Below, piece by piece: positions 1 through 5,892 of a stretch of 43,254 nucleotides of DNA. The stretch comes from a virus, in the IMG/VR virus record IMGVR_UViG_3300037587_000427, positions 1-43,254 of that record. One strand, given 5' to 3'. Each line of letters starts with the position of its first letter. Positions within the stretch are counted from its first letter, which is position 1. A program made the position numbers and the translations under genes. The notes under the pieces were generated by a model, which worked only from the letters and a program-made list of their open reading frames with translations, ran no database searches and was not told the DNA's origin.

Positions 1-63
1 GAGTTGCGAATATCACAAGGTCCGGACGCTGTGCGTGTCCTGGCTGCGAAGGCGGGAGAATAA
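1..63 (+). CDS. 3' end of small HTH protein (complete copy at 42957-43190)
   Basis: The first 21 codons read in frame to a TAA at 61-63 and encode the last 20 residues of the helix-turn-helix protein that is complete at the other end of the window. It is a fragment only because the circle was cut here. The stop is followed one base later by the ATG of the next gene. Confidence 0.9.
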   Translation, partial: ELRISQGPDAVRVLAAKAGE

Positions 64-127
64 TATGGCCGGTAATAAACGAGTGACCGAATACCTGGTG
101 CGTTGGGAGACGCCGTCTATGGCCGAC
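1..127. repeat. Terminal direct repeat, left copy (circular overlap)
   Basis: Bases 1-127 are identical to 43128-43254. The repeat begins inside the 3' end of an HTH gene and ends inside the next gene, so joining the ends restores two intact ORFs. A length of exactly 127 matches a common maximum k-mer in short-read assemblers, so this is best read as the overlap of a circular contig rather than a packaged terminal repeat. Confidence 0.95.
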
Positions 128-382
128 CGGGCATTTATGCACTGTGAGGGACCCGTGACCCGGGCGGTCGTTATTACCTGGGAAACCCGGCTCCAGGCTA
201 AGTACACCGAAAGCACGCCGCGCGTCGTCGCATTCCAGCGTCTTGACGGGGACCCAGTACCCGCCGCAGAACGTAATGAACGGATCGAGCGCTACGAGTT
301 GGCCCTGAATTCGATCATGCGCCTGGACGCTTCACGCTGCGACGAGGCTTCGTTGCTCGCCACTGACGCACTATATCCATGA
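65..382 (+). CDS. Conserved-looking phage protein of unknown function, 105 aa
   Basis: The ATG at 65 is preceded by GGGAG about nine bases upstream and follows the stop of the HTH gene by one base; an upstream in-frame start at 35 would overlap that gene and lacks a ribosome site. The product is soluble, with no membrane segment and mixed alpha/beta character: a central stretch reads VTRAVVITWETRL, and the C-terminal half is helical and charged. I do not recognise the family. The stop overlaps the next ATG by four bases (ATGA), indicating translational coupling to the PP-loop gene. It belongs to the accessory transcript that probably starts from the promoter at 41457. Confidence 0.8.
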   Translation: MAGNKRVTEYLVRWETPSMADRAFMHCEGPVTRAVVITWETRLQAKYTESTPRVVAFQRLDGDPVPAAERNERIERYELALNSIMRLDASRCDEASLLATDALYP

Positions 383-1290
383 GCATCCAGATACCCACAA
401 ACTCGGGCGTCGTGGTCTGCTATGGCGCCGGCGTTGATTCGACGGCCATGTTGATCGCTCTCCGGGATCAGGGGATCCGTCCGGACGTGATTACCTTCGC
501 CGATACTGGGGGCGAGAAACCGGAAACATACGCCTACGCCAGATCGATGGACGCCTGGCTGCTTCGTCAGGGCTTCCCGACGATAACCTGGTGCGCTAAA
601 AAGACCCTTGATTCCACACCTTACGACGACCTAGCCGGGAACTGCTCCGATAATGAAACGCTCCCGAGTCTGGCCTTCGGTATGAAATCGTGCTCGATTA
701 AATGGAAGCAGCTCCCGCAGGACTACCAGATCAAGGGCTGCTTTTCAGGGCCGAATAAAACCCCGCCGCACCCTATCTGGTTAAAGAGCCAGGAGTCCGG
801 CGTCAAAGTCGTCAAGCTGATCGGGTACGATAATAGCCCGGCAGACATCCGTCGCAGTAAACGGGTCAAAACTGAGGACGCGGATTTTTTGTATGCCTAC
901 CCGCTGCAGGATCTGGAATGGAACCGGGCGGATTGTATCGCTCGCATTATCGAGGAGGGCCTCCCGGTACCTGCAAAATCGTCGTGCTTTTTCTGTCCTG
1001 CGGCCCAGAAGTGGGAACTCTTCGAGCTGGCTGGAAAACATCCGGACTTATTTATGCAAGCGCTACAGATCGAACAGCGAGCGATGACCGGAAAGCACAG
1101 CCGCTGGCCGCAGGACGACTGCGTATTCGATGATGAGTGGCTCGAATTTGTGAGCCAGCCAAGCAGTGGCCGACGACTACGATCACCGTCGGACTTGGCC
1201 GTCGATTCGCCTGGGGCCGGTGGGCTCGTGAAGAGGGGATCGTCGACTGGACGAGTGGCGAATTTATTGGCAATAAAAATGAATTATTAG
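379..1290 (+). CDS. PAPS reductase/DndC-like PP-loop protein, C terminus apparently frameshifted
   Basis: N-type ATP pyrophosphatase fold: residues 15-21 (YGAGVDS) are a variant of the SGGxDS PP-loop that binds ATP. DTGGEKPET at 42-50 follows, as in phage PAPS-reductase-like proteins. Cys105 (GMKSCSIKWK) and the pair Cys203/Cys206 (SCFFCPA) sit where related DndC-type proteins carry cluster- or substrate-binding cysteines. Known relatives adenylylate or reduce sulfur substrates; the true substrate here cannot be told, and no other dnd genes are present. After about residue 257 the frame becomes low-complexity and Arg/Ser-rich. The expected ending (VGLGRRFAWGRWA and onward) lies in the next frame and runs to a TAG at 1353-1355. 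The listed end is that of the uncorrected frame; the intended gene probably spans 379-1355. Confidence 0.85.
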   Translation: MSIQIPTNSGVVVCYGAGVDSTAMLIALRDQGIRPDVITFADTGGEKPETYAYARSMDAWLLRQGFPTITWCAKKTLDSTPYDDLAGNCSDNETLPSLAFGMKSCSIKWKQLPQDYQIKGCFSGPNKTPPHPIWLKSQESGVKVVKLIGYDNSPADIRRSKRVKTEDADFLYAYPLQDLEWNRADCIARIIEEGLPVPAKSSCFFCPAAQKWELFELAGKHPDLFMQALQIEQRAMTGKHSRWPQDDCVFDDEWLEFVSQPSSGRRLRSPSDLAVDSPGAGGLVKRGSSTGRVANLLAIKMNY

Positions 1291-1355
1291 CCCGGGCCGC
1301 AGAGCTCCGGGGAACTGGGGGCAACGCCTCCGACGGCCGAAAGTGTGCCGCATAG
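1137..1355 (+). pseudogene. Out-of-frame C-terminal part of the PP-loop protein
   Basis: This frame, -1 relative to the gene starting at 379, encodes a Trp/Arg-rich stretch with GLGRRFAWGRWAREEGIV. It resembles the usual C terminus of phage PAPS-reductase-like proteins far better than the Arg/Ser-rich end of the upstream frame. The nominal GTG at 1137 has no ribosome-binding site, so independent translation is unlikely. A one-base deletion somewhere in about 1140-1175 would explain the break, whether real, a sequencing error or a programmed shift. I see no canonical slippery heptamer in phase. Confidence 0.6.
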
Positions 1356-1371
1356 AAACGAGGACAGATCG

Positions 1372-2028
1372 ATGGGCCATTGTATAAAACATGATAAATT
1401 TATCCGTGGTGACGAGTGTAATCAGTGCGCGGCTGAGCATTTCGTGGCCGAACACTGCCAGGCCAAACCGGAAACATCAACCAAGCATTGCCAGGCCAAG
1501 CAGTACAGCGACCAGATGCAGTGCGCCTGTGGGCTCGCCTGGGACATGAACGATCCAGAGCCACCCGAATGCCCCGGCGCCACGTCACGGACTACCTGCA
1601 TCGACTGCGAGTCCACACTGGAGCCCGGCGAGCGGGTATTCCTGGGCGGTACCTGCAACGACTGCGAGGGAGGAGTAATCGACATGGATGAGGACCCGGT
1701 GACCAATGCGGCCCGGAGTGCCGGCATGCGGCCGGAGTTAGGTATGGGCTACGGCCCCGAGTCCGGATCCTGGGATACTGCAGACCTAATCCGTGTGACT
1801 GAGCTGGCCAAAATTAACGAGGCGTTATCGGATCCGGAAGACAAGCACCCATCCAGGACGCTGCAGGTACGTTATGACGATCTACTGGCCGAGAATGCCA
1901 AGCTCCAGCGGATTACTGAGAGCGCCCGGCAGATCCTCGCCAGGGCCACCGGCGGGCAGTATGGCGGAACGAATACCCAGAAAATCAACGAAGCGGCCAC
2001 CGTGCTCTCGGAGGTGACTCATGTCTAA
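1372..2028 (+). CDS. Cys-rich, probable zinc-binding protein with C-terminal coiled coil, 218 aa
   Basis: The ATG at 1372 has GAGGA seven bases upstream; the longer frame from a GTG at 1345 has none. The N-terminal half carries several Cys-x2-Cys or close pairs: CNQC, a repeated HCQAK motif (two copies), CACG, CIDC and CNDC, the last two separated by about 20 residues as in a zinc ribbon. The C-terminal third (from about residue 150) is a charged helix with DDLLAENAKLQRITE, a likely coiled coil. The family is not recognised. A DNA- or protein-binding accessory role is possible but is inference only. Confidence 0.8.
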   Translation: MGHCIKHDKFIRGDECNQCAAEHFVAEHCQAKPETSTKHCQAKQYSDQMQCACGLAWDMNDPEPPECPGATSRTTCIDCESTLEPGERVFLGGTCNDCEGGVIDMDEDPVTNAARSAGMRPELGMGYGPESGSWDTADLIRVTELAKINEALSDPEDKHPSRTLQVRYDDLLAENAKLQRITESARQILARATGGQYGGTNTQKINEAATVLSEVTHV

Positions 2029-2194
2029 CTCTGGGCTGCCCGTTGTAGCGTGTGCAAATTTTGAGAATAAACAGGTCACTGTAATCCCCGGCGGCTGGGG
2101 ATACAGCTGCCCCCTCTGCGAGGAGACGGATACCCAGCCGGAATATTATGAGAACCACGCTTTTATTAAATACGCAGAGGCCGGTGACTCGTGA
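2021..2194 (+). CDS. Small protein with CxxC pair, 57 aa
   Basis: The ATG at 2021 overlaps the end of the preceding gene by eight bases and is preceded by a GGAGGTGACTC ribosome site. The product has GWGYSCPLCEETD near the middle, a single CxxC knuckle, and an acidic/aromatic C terminus. No family is recognised. Its stop overlaps the GTG of the next frame (GTGA). Tight packing and a good ribosome site support it as a real gene despite its size. Confidence 0.65.
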   Translation: MSNSGLPVVACANFENKQVTVIPGGWGYSCPLCEETDTQPEYYENHAFIKYAEAGDS

Positions 2195-2196
2195 CC

Positions 2197-2370
2197 ATGA
2201 AAATGATCACCACCGGCTTTGCAATAACTGCCTTGGCTGCCGCAATATCCAGTCAGGCAACGACAACCCAGCAGCTGTACGTCGTCGGAATCGATGGCGC
2301 GTTCATTAACAGACCACCAAAACGGAGCCGGGGAAAGGGTAAAAAGCCCAAAGACTGGCACCGAGATTAG
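2197..2370 (+). CDS. Small exported-looking protein, 57 aa
   Basis: This starts at the ATG at 2197; a GTG at 2191 in the same frame, overlapping the previous stop, is an alternative. Residues 1-20 (MKMITTGFAITALAAAISSQ) look like a Sec signal peptide or an N-terminal membrane anchor: one Lys, a hydrophobic core and small residues near position 20. The C-terminal 20 residues are strongly basic (Lys/Arg-rich, RSRGKGKKPKDW). The family is unknown. An exported, basic mini-protein could act at the envelope, but nothing more can be said. Confidence 0.55.
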   Translation: MKMITTGFAITALAAAISSQATTTQQLYVVGIDGAFINRPPKRSRGKGKKPKDWHRD

Positions 2371-2379
2371 GAGAAAATT

Positions 2380-2799
2380 ATGGTAGCAATTCCATCTAAA
2401 TTTCAGGGTATCCAACTGACCGAAGATAAACCGCAGGTAATTACTTTTTGTGGGTCCTCCCGGTTCGTCGCCTCGATGGCCGTCATGATGTGGGAATTTG
2501 AAAAACAAGGCTGCATCTGTATGGGCCTGCACCTACTGCCTACGAATTACTGTGAGCAGAAAGGATACACCCCCGATGAGAATGGGCACATTCACCACAT
2601 CGGCGAGCAGGAGGGCATCGAGGACGCTATGGATGCCCTGCATTTTAAGAAAATAGAAATGTCTGATTCAATCTATGTAATCAACCCGGGCGGGTACATC
2701 GGCAGCTCGACTGCTCGCGAGATTGCGTACGCTGAATTTTTAGGAAAACCCGTCGCGTACCACGAACCCGTAAAACCAGGAGAAGATCATGTCAATTAA
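2380..2799 (+). CDS. Nucleoside 2-deoxyribosyltransferase-like protein (DUF4406-type fold), 139 aa
   Basis: AGGAG lies seven bases before the ATG. The pattern is that of the small Rossmann-like deoxyribosyltransferase/DUF4406 group: an N-terminal strand ending in FCGSSRF (residues 23-29), then a central strand SIYVINPGGYIGSSTAREIA (97-116), with the Gly/Ser-rich nucleotide-facing loop and the conserved Glu in AREIAYA, then a final strand KPVAYHEP. Relatives cleave or transfer the glycosidic bond of deoxynucleosides, and some phage members are thought to act in nucleotide salvage or in interference with nucleotide-based defence. The substrate here is unknown. The fold assignment is fairly secure, the reaction is not. 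Confidence 0.7.
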   Translation: MVAIPSKFQGIQLTEDKPQVITFCGSSRFVASMAVMMWEFEKQGCICMGLHLLPTNYCEQKGYTPDENGHIHHIGEQEGIEDAMDALHFKKIEMSDSIYVINPGGYIGSSTAREIAYAEFLGKPVAYHEPVKPGEDHVN

Positions 2800-3211
2800 G
2801 AACCCGCCGGGAGCATCCGGTTATCAGGCGCAGACAACTAAAAACGCTGAGGTGGCGCCCACCTTTAAAAGCAAGCACAAATTCAGGACGAAAGGCTGGT
2901 ACGCTGATAATTCAAAATTTTGGAGTAGCCAGTGCGCCGATCTGCTGATCGCCAACGAGTCGCTCGCCGAGCATGCGAAAGAGGCCGAGATCGACGCAAC
3001 GGAGCGTGCCCGTTTCCGTCAACTGCAGCTAGACGCCTTAATAACGGACAAGGCCTCTCTGGAGAAAAACGTCACCGAGTTAACTGTCCAGCGGGATAAT
3101 AAACAGATAATGGCCGACGAGTACATGCTGGACCGCGATATCGTACAGGCCGATCTCGACAAAGCACTGCGCATTATTGGCCAATTAACCCTGGAGGCGT
3201 CTCATGATTAG
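2789..3211 (+). CDS. Coiled-coil protein of unknown function, 140 aa
   Basis: It overlaps the preceding gene by eleven bases, with AGGAGAAGATC just upstream of the ATG. Residues 1-50 are basic and polar (KSKHKFRTKGWYADNSKFW). Residues 50-137 form a long, charged, heptad-like helix with many Glu, Asp, Lys and Leu (KNVTELTVQRDN, DLDKALRIIGQL). No catalytic motif is seen. This is typical of phage early proteins that act by protein binding. The stop overlaps the next ATG (position 3204). Confidence 0.75.
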   Translation: MSIKNPPGASGYQAQTTKNAEVAPTFKSKHKFRTKGWYADNSKFWSSQCADLLIANESLAEHAKEAEIDATERARFRQLQLDALITDKASLEKNVTELTVQRDNKQIMADEYMLDRDIVQADLDKALRIIGQLTLEASHD

Positions 3212-3587
3212 GTTAACCGGTACCGACAAATACACCCTGAAACCCGACGAGCTGGCGCTACTGTACGCCAAGCGGGCGGCTATTAAAGCGAACCTCCTGA
3301 CCGGGCAGGAACGCAGAGTCCTGGAATGGATTATCGAAAAGAAACCGGCCATCGAGAGCGAAGATGTGGCCGGGCTGCTGGATGTCTCCGCACAGCACGC
3401 CAGCGGACTGCTGCTCCGGCTATTCAAAAAGGACTACCTGCAGCGGGGCACGGTTCCGGATCCTACCGGAGGCATCAAACACGTCTACTCGTTGCGGGAC
3501 AATATGCGGGAACCCCTGGCGGCGCTCGGGTACTATATCGCCCGGAGGTCTCGGTGGAACGCAGACGGCAAACTAATTAGCGATTAA
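3204..3587 (+). CDS. Winged-helix DNA-binding protein, 127 aa
   Basis: Residues 33-95 read as a winged helix: LTGQERRVLEWIIEKKPAIE (helix 1 onward), then EDVAGLLDVSAQHASGLLLR (helix 2-turn-recognition helix), then LFKKDYLQRGTVP with a Gly-rich wing leading to KHVYSLR. The pattern resembles MarR/IclR-like or phage replication-control wHTH domains. It is the last gene before an intrinsic terminator and is a good candidate for a transcription regulator acting on the palindromic operators elsewhere in the genome, though no direct link is visible. The start overlaps the previous gene and has GGAGG nearby. Confidence 0.75.
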   Translation: MIRLTGTDKYTLKPDELALLYAKRAAIKANLLTGQERRVLEWIIEKKPAIESEDVAGLLDVSAQHASGLLLRLFKKDYLQRGTVPDPTGGIKHVYSLRDNMREPLAALGYYIARRSRWNADGKLISD

Positions 3588-3610
3588 CCCAGCCCCGTGG
3601 TACATTGGAC

Positions 3611-3693
3611 ACTCGCGGACAGGATCCGCAGCAAGGTCTCTCAATGACCTCCGATCAGGTAATCCGAGCCGACTATAGGCGACGCACTGATCG
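3611..3693 (+). other. Cluster of three stem-loops in the 3' intergenic region
   Basis: Three consecutive inverted repeats lie between the stop at 3587 and the terminator at 3700: GCGGA/TCCGC (3615-3619 with 3625-3629), AGGTC/GACCT (3634-3638 with 3646-3650) and CGATCAG/CTGATCG (3652-3658 with 3687-3693), the last enclosing a GCC/GGC mini-stem. The dense structure followed by a terminator could be a small RNA or a structured 3' UTR. It is not a recognisable tRNA: no T-arm motif, no proper anticodon loop. Confidence 0.4.
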
Positions 3694-3699
3694 AATTTT

Positions 3700-3722
3700 G
3701 CCCCGCTAGTCGGGGCCTTTTT
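3700..3722 (+). terminator. Rho-independent terminator of the first accessory operon
   Basis: A six-base-pair GC stem, GCCCCG (3700-3705) with CGGGGC (3711-3716) around a five-base loop, is followed by CTTTTTAT. It lies 112 bases after the wHTH gene and just before a promoter, so it separates two transcripts. Its tail (CTTTTTATGCCT) recurs after the next terminator. Confidence 0.9.
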
Positions 3723-3733
3723 ATGCCTATATT

Positions 3734-3762
3734 TTGCACACCGGCCAGTATCTTGCTAAACT
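3734..3762 (+). promoter_or_regulatory. Sigma70-like promoter for the 3841 gene
   Basis: The -35 box is TTGCAC at 3734-3739 and the -10 box is TAAACT at 3757-3762, with exactly 17 bases between them. It sits immediately after an intrinsic terminator and about 78 bases before the GTG at 3841. It shares the TTGCA-type -35 found in the other intergenic promoters of this genome. Confidence 0.65.
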
Positions 3763-3840
3763 CATTGGCCACTAGCCCGATATCTGTCTGGTACCGGGCC
3801 GGCTTCCACGAATGAACCTACACCCTAAGGAGGGTCTAAT

Positions 3841-4224
3841 GTGAAATTCATCAAGATAACTATTGCGGTCGTTGCCGTGTTCCTGCTCGCCACTGTGGCG
3901 CTGCTGGGCACGATGTCTCCGGCTGGCTTAACTGCCGAGACGATGGGCGTGTCCCTGGATCCCGGCTCAGGCATCATGCCGGCCACTCTGCAGGTATCTG
4001 CTGAGACGGCAACCCTGGCGCCTGATAACCCGATGCTTCCAGCCGTTGCTCTGCTGGTCCCACTATTGGGCTTGATTGCGTACCGATACACGACCACGGT
4101 CATGCGACCCAAGCGGAAAGTTAAACGGAAAATTGCCCACAAACCGACACACGGGTACTTTACTAATCAACTGCTGCGAGTACGTCAACTCTGGGACGTC
4201 GGCCGGCAACCGAACACCGCCTAA
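3841..4224 (+). CDS. Membrane protein with two hydrophobic segments, 127 aa
   Basis: The GTG start is preceded by a strong AGGAGG seven bases upstream, which decides the start. Residues 5-24 are a hydrophobic N-terminal segment (signal peptide or membrane helix) and 65-81 a second one (LPAVALLVPLLGLIAY). A Lys/Arg-rich patch follows (MRPKRKVKRK, 88-97), so the C-terminal tail is probably cytoplasmic. The loop between the helices is small and Thr/Pro-rich. It is the only gene of its transcript, with its own promoter and terminator, suggesting separately controlled expression. A role in membrane modification, exclusion or lysis timing is conceivable; no family is recognised. Confidence 0.75.
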   Translation: MKFIKITIAVVAVFLLATVALLGTMSPAGLTAETMGVSLDPGSGIMPATLQVSAETATLAPDNPMLPAVALLVPLLGLIAYRYTTTVMRPKRKVKRKIAHKPTHGYFTNQLLRVRQLWDVGRQPNTA

Positions 4225-4234
4225 CCTGCTCACT

Positions 4235-4262
4235 AAGCCTCGGATATTCCGGGGCTTTTTTA
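4235..4262 (+). terminator. Rho-independent terminator after the membrane protein gene
   Basis: The ten-pair stem AAGCCTCGGA / TCCGGGGCTT (one G-U pair) has a three-base loop and is followed by a run of T. It lies 11 bases after the stop at 4224 and ends the single-gene transcript. Confidence 0.9.
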
Positions 4263-4316
4263 TGCCTGCCGTTCTGGCTATCTTGTAAAAAATTGATACA
4301 GGTCAGCCGGTCCGCC

Positions 4317-4345
4317 TTGCAATGGGCGCGTTACGCGCCTATATT
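4317..4345 (+). promoter_or_regulatory. Promoter with palindromic operator in the spacer (copy 1)
   Basis: TTGCAA (4317-4322), a 17-base spacer and TATATT (4340-4345). The spacer contains a perfect palindrome with arms GGCGCG (4325-4330) and CGCGCC (4334-4339) around TTA. The -35-to-TATA span matches the promoter at 41457 in 26 of 27 bases. It probably drives the 4380-7270 gene cluster; the predicted start point lies about 28 bases before the ATG at 4380. The palindrome is placed so that a bound regulator would meet RNA polymerase directly. Confidence 0.8.
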
Positions 4346-4379
4346 CAGAGCTCACCCAACAAGCAAGCAGGCATTAATC

Positions 4380-4727
4380 ATGAGCGGCAGTATATCCGCA
4401 GCGACGTTAGCCAAGGCCCTGAGACCCTTCGATGTCGTCCAGAATAAGGAAGGCAGCGTCGGCTACATCTGTGAGGTGCAGCTGAACAGTTGCCAGGTGG
4501 GATTCGACGACCAGGTATCCTACGCTGTTAATTGGCTAGTAACAGCACCCGGCGACAATAAGCACGCCTGGTGGGACCACGACGATCTGTACCCGAAAGG
4601 CAACTTAATGGAGTCTATTGCAACGCAGATGTGCCACCCGTTTGGGCAGTCCCGCGAGAACGTGGGCCGCTTATTTACTGCTGGTCGTGAGAAACCCGCC
4701 GGACATGAGCGCCTCGGTCATGAGTGA
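4380..4727 (+). CDS. Small soluble protein, first gene of the second accessory operon, 115 aa
   Basis: The in-frame ATG at 4293 lies upstream of the promoter, so the ATG at 4380 is chosen; its ribosome site is weak (GCAGGC). The core has a beta-rich look, with alternating strands VGYICEVQLNSCQVGF and YAVNWLVTAPGD followed by HAWWDHDDLYP. This resembles the small SH3-like phage domains that end in a Trp-Trp acidic motif. The C terminus is His/Arg-rich. No function can be assigned. As the promoter-proximal gene it should be strongly expressed early. Confidence 0.7.
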   Translation: MSGSISAATLAKALRPFDVVQNKEGSVGYICEVQLNSCQVGFDDQVSYAVNWLVTAPGDNKHAWWDHDDLYPKGNLMESIATQMCHPFGQSRENVGRLFTAGREKPAGHERLGHE

Positions 4728-5094
4728 ACAACCCGACAGCACCGGACCCGTCGCCAATGGCCGATCATGCAATTCCTATCGAATCCGGTATCGCAAGCGT
4801 TTCGGCCCGAACGGGGTCCGATACGAGTACGTCTCCTCGTTAGCGGGCATCCTGGAATATGGTAATTACGGACTTGATATATACGAGATCCGGCCCTGTC
4901 GGATAGACCTGTGCTCGAAAGCGCTGATTGTGAAAGACGTCCTACGAGCGGCAGCTGAGGGCCAGGAAACAGAAAGCCGCCAGCAGGAGATCACCAGGCT
5001 GGAACGCCGCCTTAATGAGCTGACCAGCAACCAGGACGGCCCCATCTCAACAGATACCCACATAAATGAACGGGAGCAACAACATTATGAATGA
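4720..5094 (+). CDS. Unknown protein with C-terminal coiled coil, 124 aa
   Basis: It overlaps the previous gene by eight bases. ATG codons at 4705 and 4720 are both possible; 4720 gives MSEQPDSTG and the usual short overlap. Residues 15-65 are basic and aromatic (YRIRYRKRFGPNGVRYEY). Residues 65-110 are helical (VKDVLRAAAEGQE, EITRLERRLNELTSN) and probably a coiled coil. No known motif is present. Confidence 0.65.
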   Translation: MSEQPDSTGPVANGRSCNSYRIRYRKRFGPNGVRYEYVSSLAGILEYGNYGLDIYEIRPCRIDLCSKALIVKDVLRAAAEGQETESRQQEITRLERRLNELTSNQDGPISTDTHINEREQQHYE

Positions 5095-5431
5095 CCCAGT
5101 AGATTGGATTCAACTAATTATCGCAATTTTCCTTATCGCCATGCTGGTGACCTGGATAGTGCCCCGCAGGCCCGAGCCCGGAACCCCCGAACCGGAGCAG
5201 GCGCCCGTCTCCGATGCACCCGCCTACGACGCCCTTTATGTGGCGAGGCTGATTATCCAAAAACTGGGGGAACGGAACGCAGCGACCTCAACGCCGCACA
5301 GGTACTCGTTGTCCCTGGAGATCGAAGACCTGCAGCGCCTGCACATGCACCACGGCTATCCGGCCGTTGATAGCCCACTAATGGACTCCGACGACTATGC
5401 TGCATTAGAGGACCCACAGGATGCAGATTGA
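5087..5431 (+). CDS. Single-pass membrane protein, 114 aa
   Basis: The ATG at 5087 is preceded by GGGAGC; an upstream ATG at 5066 lacks one. Residues 8-27 (LIIAIFLIAMLVTWIVP) form one membrane helix. A Pro/Glu-rich linker (PRRPEPGTPEPEQAP) and a soluble C-terminal domain follow, with RYSLSLEIEDLQRLHM and an acidic end. The arginines just after the helix suggest a cytoplasmic C terminus. The function is unknown. Confidence 0.65.
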   Translation: MNDPVDWIQLIIAIFLIAMLVTWIVPRRPEPGTPEPEQAPVSDAPAYDALYVARLIIQKLGERNAATSTPHRYSLSLEIEDLQRLHMHHGYPAVDSPLMDSDDYAALEDPQDAD

Positions 5432-5639
5432 TAGCATCTTGGTATCTATACGGGCCGTAGACAACGCCAGCGGGCCATTGATGGACGCGTGCATCGCTGC
5501 GATCCGCTACAGATATTGCCGCCTGTACGCGCTGGCAGATGTCCCAGATCCCGGCCTCCGGTTCTCTGACCTGGCCCGGGGTGCTGGCCACTTTTCACAA
5601 CATTTAAAGGATCAATACCATGCCGACTTTAGTCGATAA
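5421..5639 (+). CDS. Small unknown protein, 72 aa
   Basis: The ATG overlaps the preceding gene by eleven bases. The product is helical, with VSIRAVDNASGPLMDACIAA near the N terminus and His/Arg residues at the C terminus. No motif is recognised. Support comes from tight overlap on both sides and consistent codon use. Confidence 0.55.
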   Translation: MQIDSILVSIRAVDNASGPLMDACIAAIRYRYCRLYALADVPDPGLRFSDLARGAGHFSQHLKDQYHADFSR

Positions 5640-5892
5640 AAAGCAGCTCCGTCATGTTGCCCGTGGGCTGCAGATATCTATCAGGGACCCCGAAACCGGG
5701 GTATTTAGGCCCTTGGGTGTGACCATCGACTGGAGCGAGATGGAAGCCCGCCTCGCCGCTCAGGAATATGCCCGAGCCGACGTTGAGCCAATAGACCGGC
5801 TGCCGGGTGTGGCGTGTATGCACGGCCTCATCCTGTACGGCAAGTGCAAAGCCTGCGAGGAACTGAAAATCGAGGAGGCACCAAATGAGTAA
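5620..5892 (+). CDS. Small protein sharing an LQISI-DP-TG domain with the 6423 gene, 90 aa
   Basis: AAGGATCAATACC provides a ribosome site before the ATG. Residues 17-35 (LQISIRDPETGVFRPLGVT) match the N terminus of the protein encoded at 6423 (LQISILDPQTGEWSPIGV), revealing a small paralogous domain. The C-terminal part has HGLILYGKCKACEELK with a CxxC pair, plausibly metal-binding. The function is unknown; duplication within one operon suggests a tolerated or selected accessory role. Confidence 0.7.
   Translation: MPTLVDKKQLRHVARGLQISIRDPETGVFRPLGVTIDWSEMEARLAAQEYARADVEPIDRLPGVACMHGLILYGKCKACEELKIEEAPNE

Noticed and set aside
1-127. Terminal repeat as a true packaged direct terminal repeat
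   Set aside because: The length equals a common assembler k-mer and the edges lie inside coding sequence, so an assembly overlap is the simpler explanation.
91-216. Minus-strand ORFs opposite the accessory genes (for example 13-216 and 781-1041)
   Set aside because: They are shadows of good plus-strand genes, with no ribosome sites or family-like sequence.
3611-3693. tRNA in the 3.6-kb intergenic region
   Set aside because: Several stems are present, but there is no T-arm motif, no 7-base acceptor stem and no proper anticodon loop.
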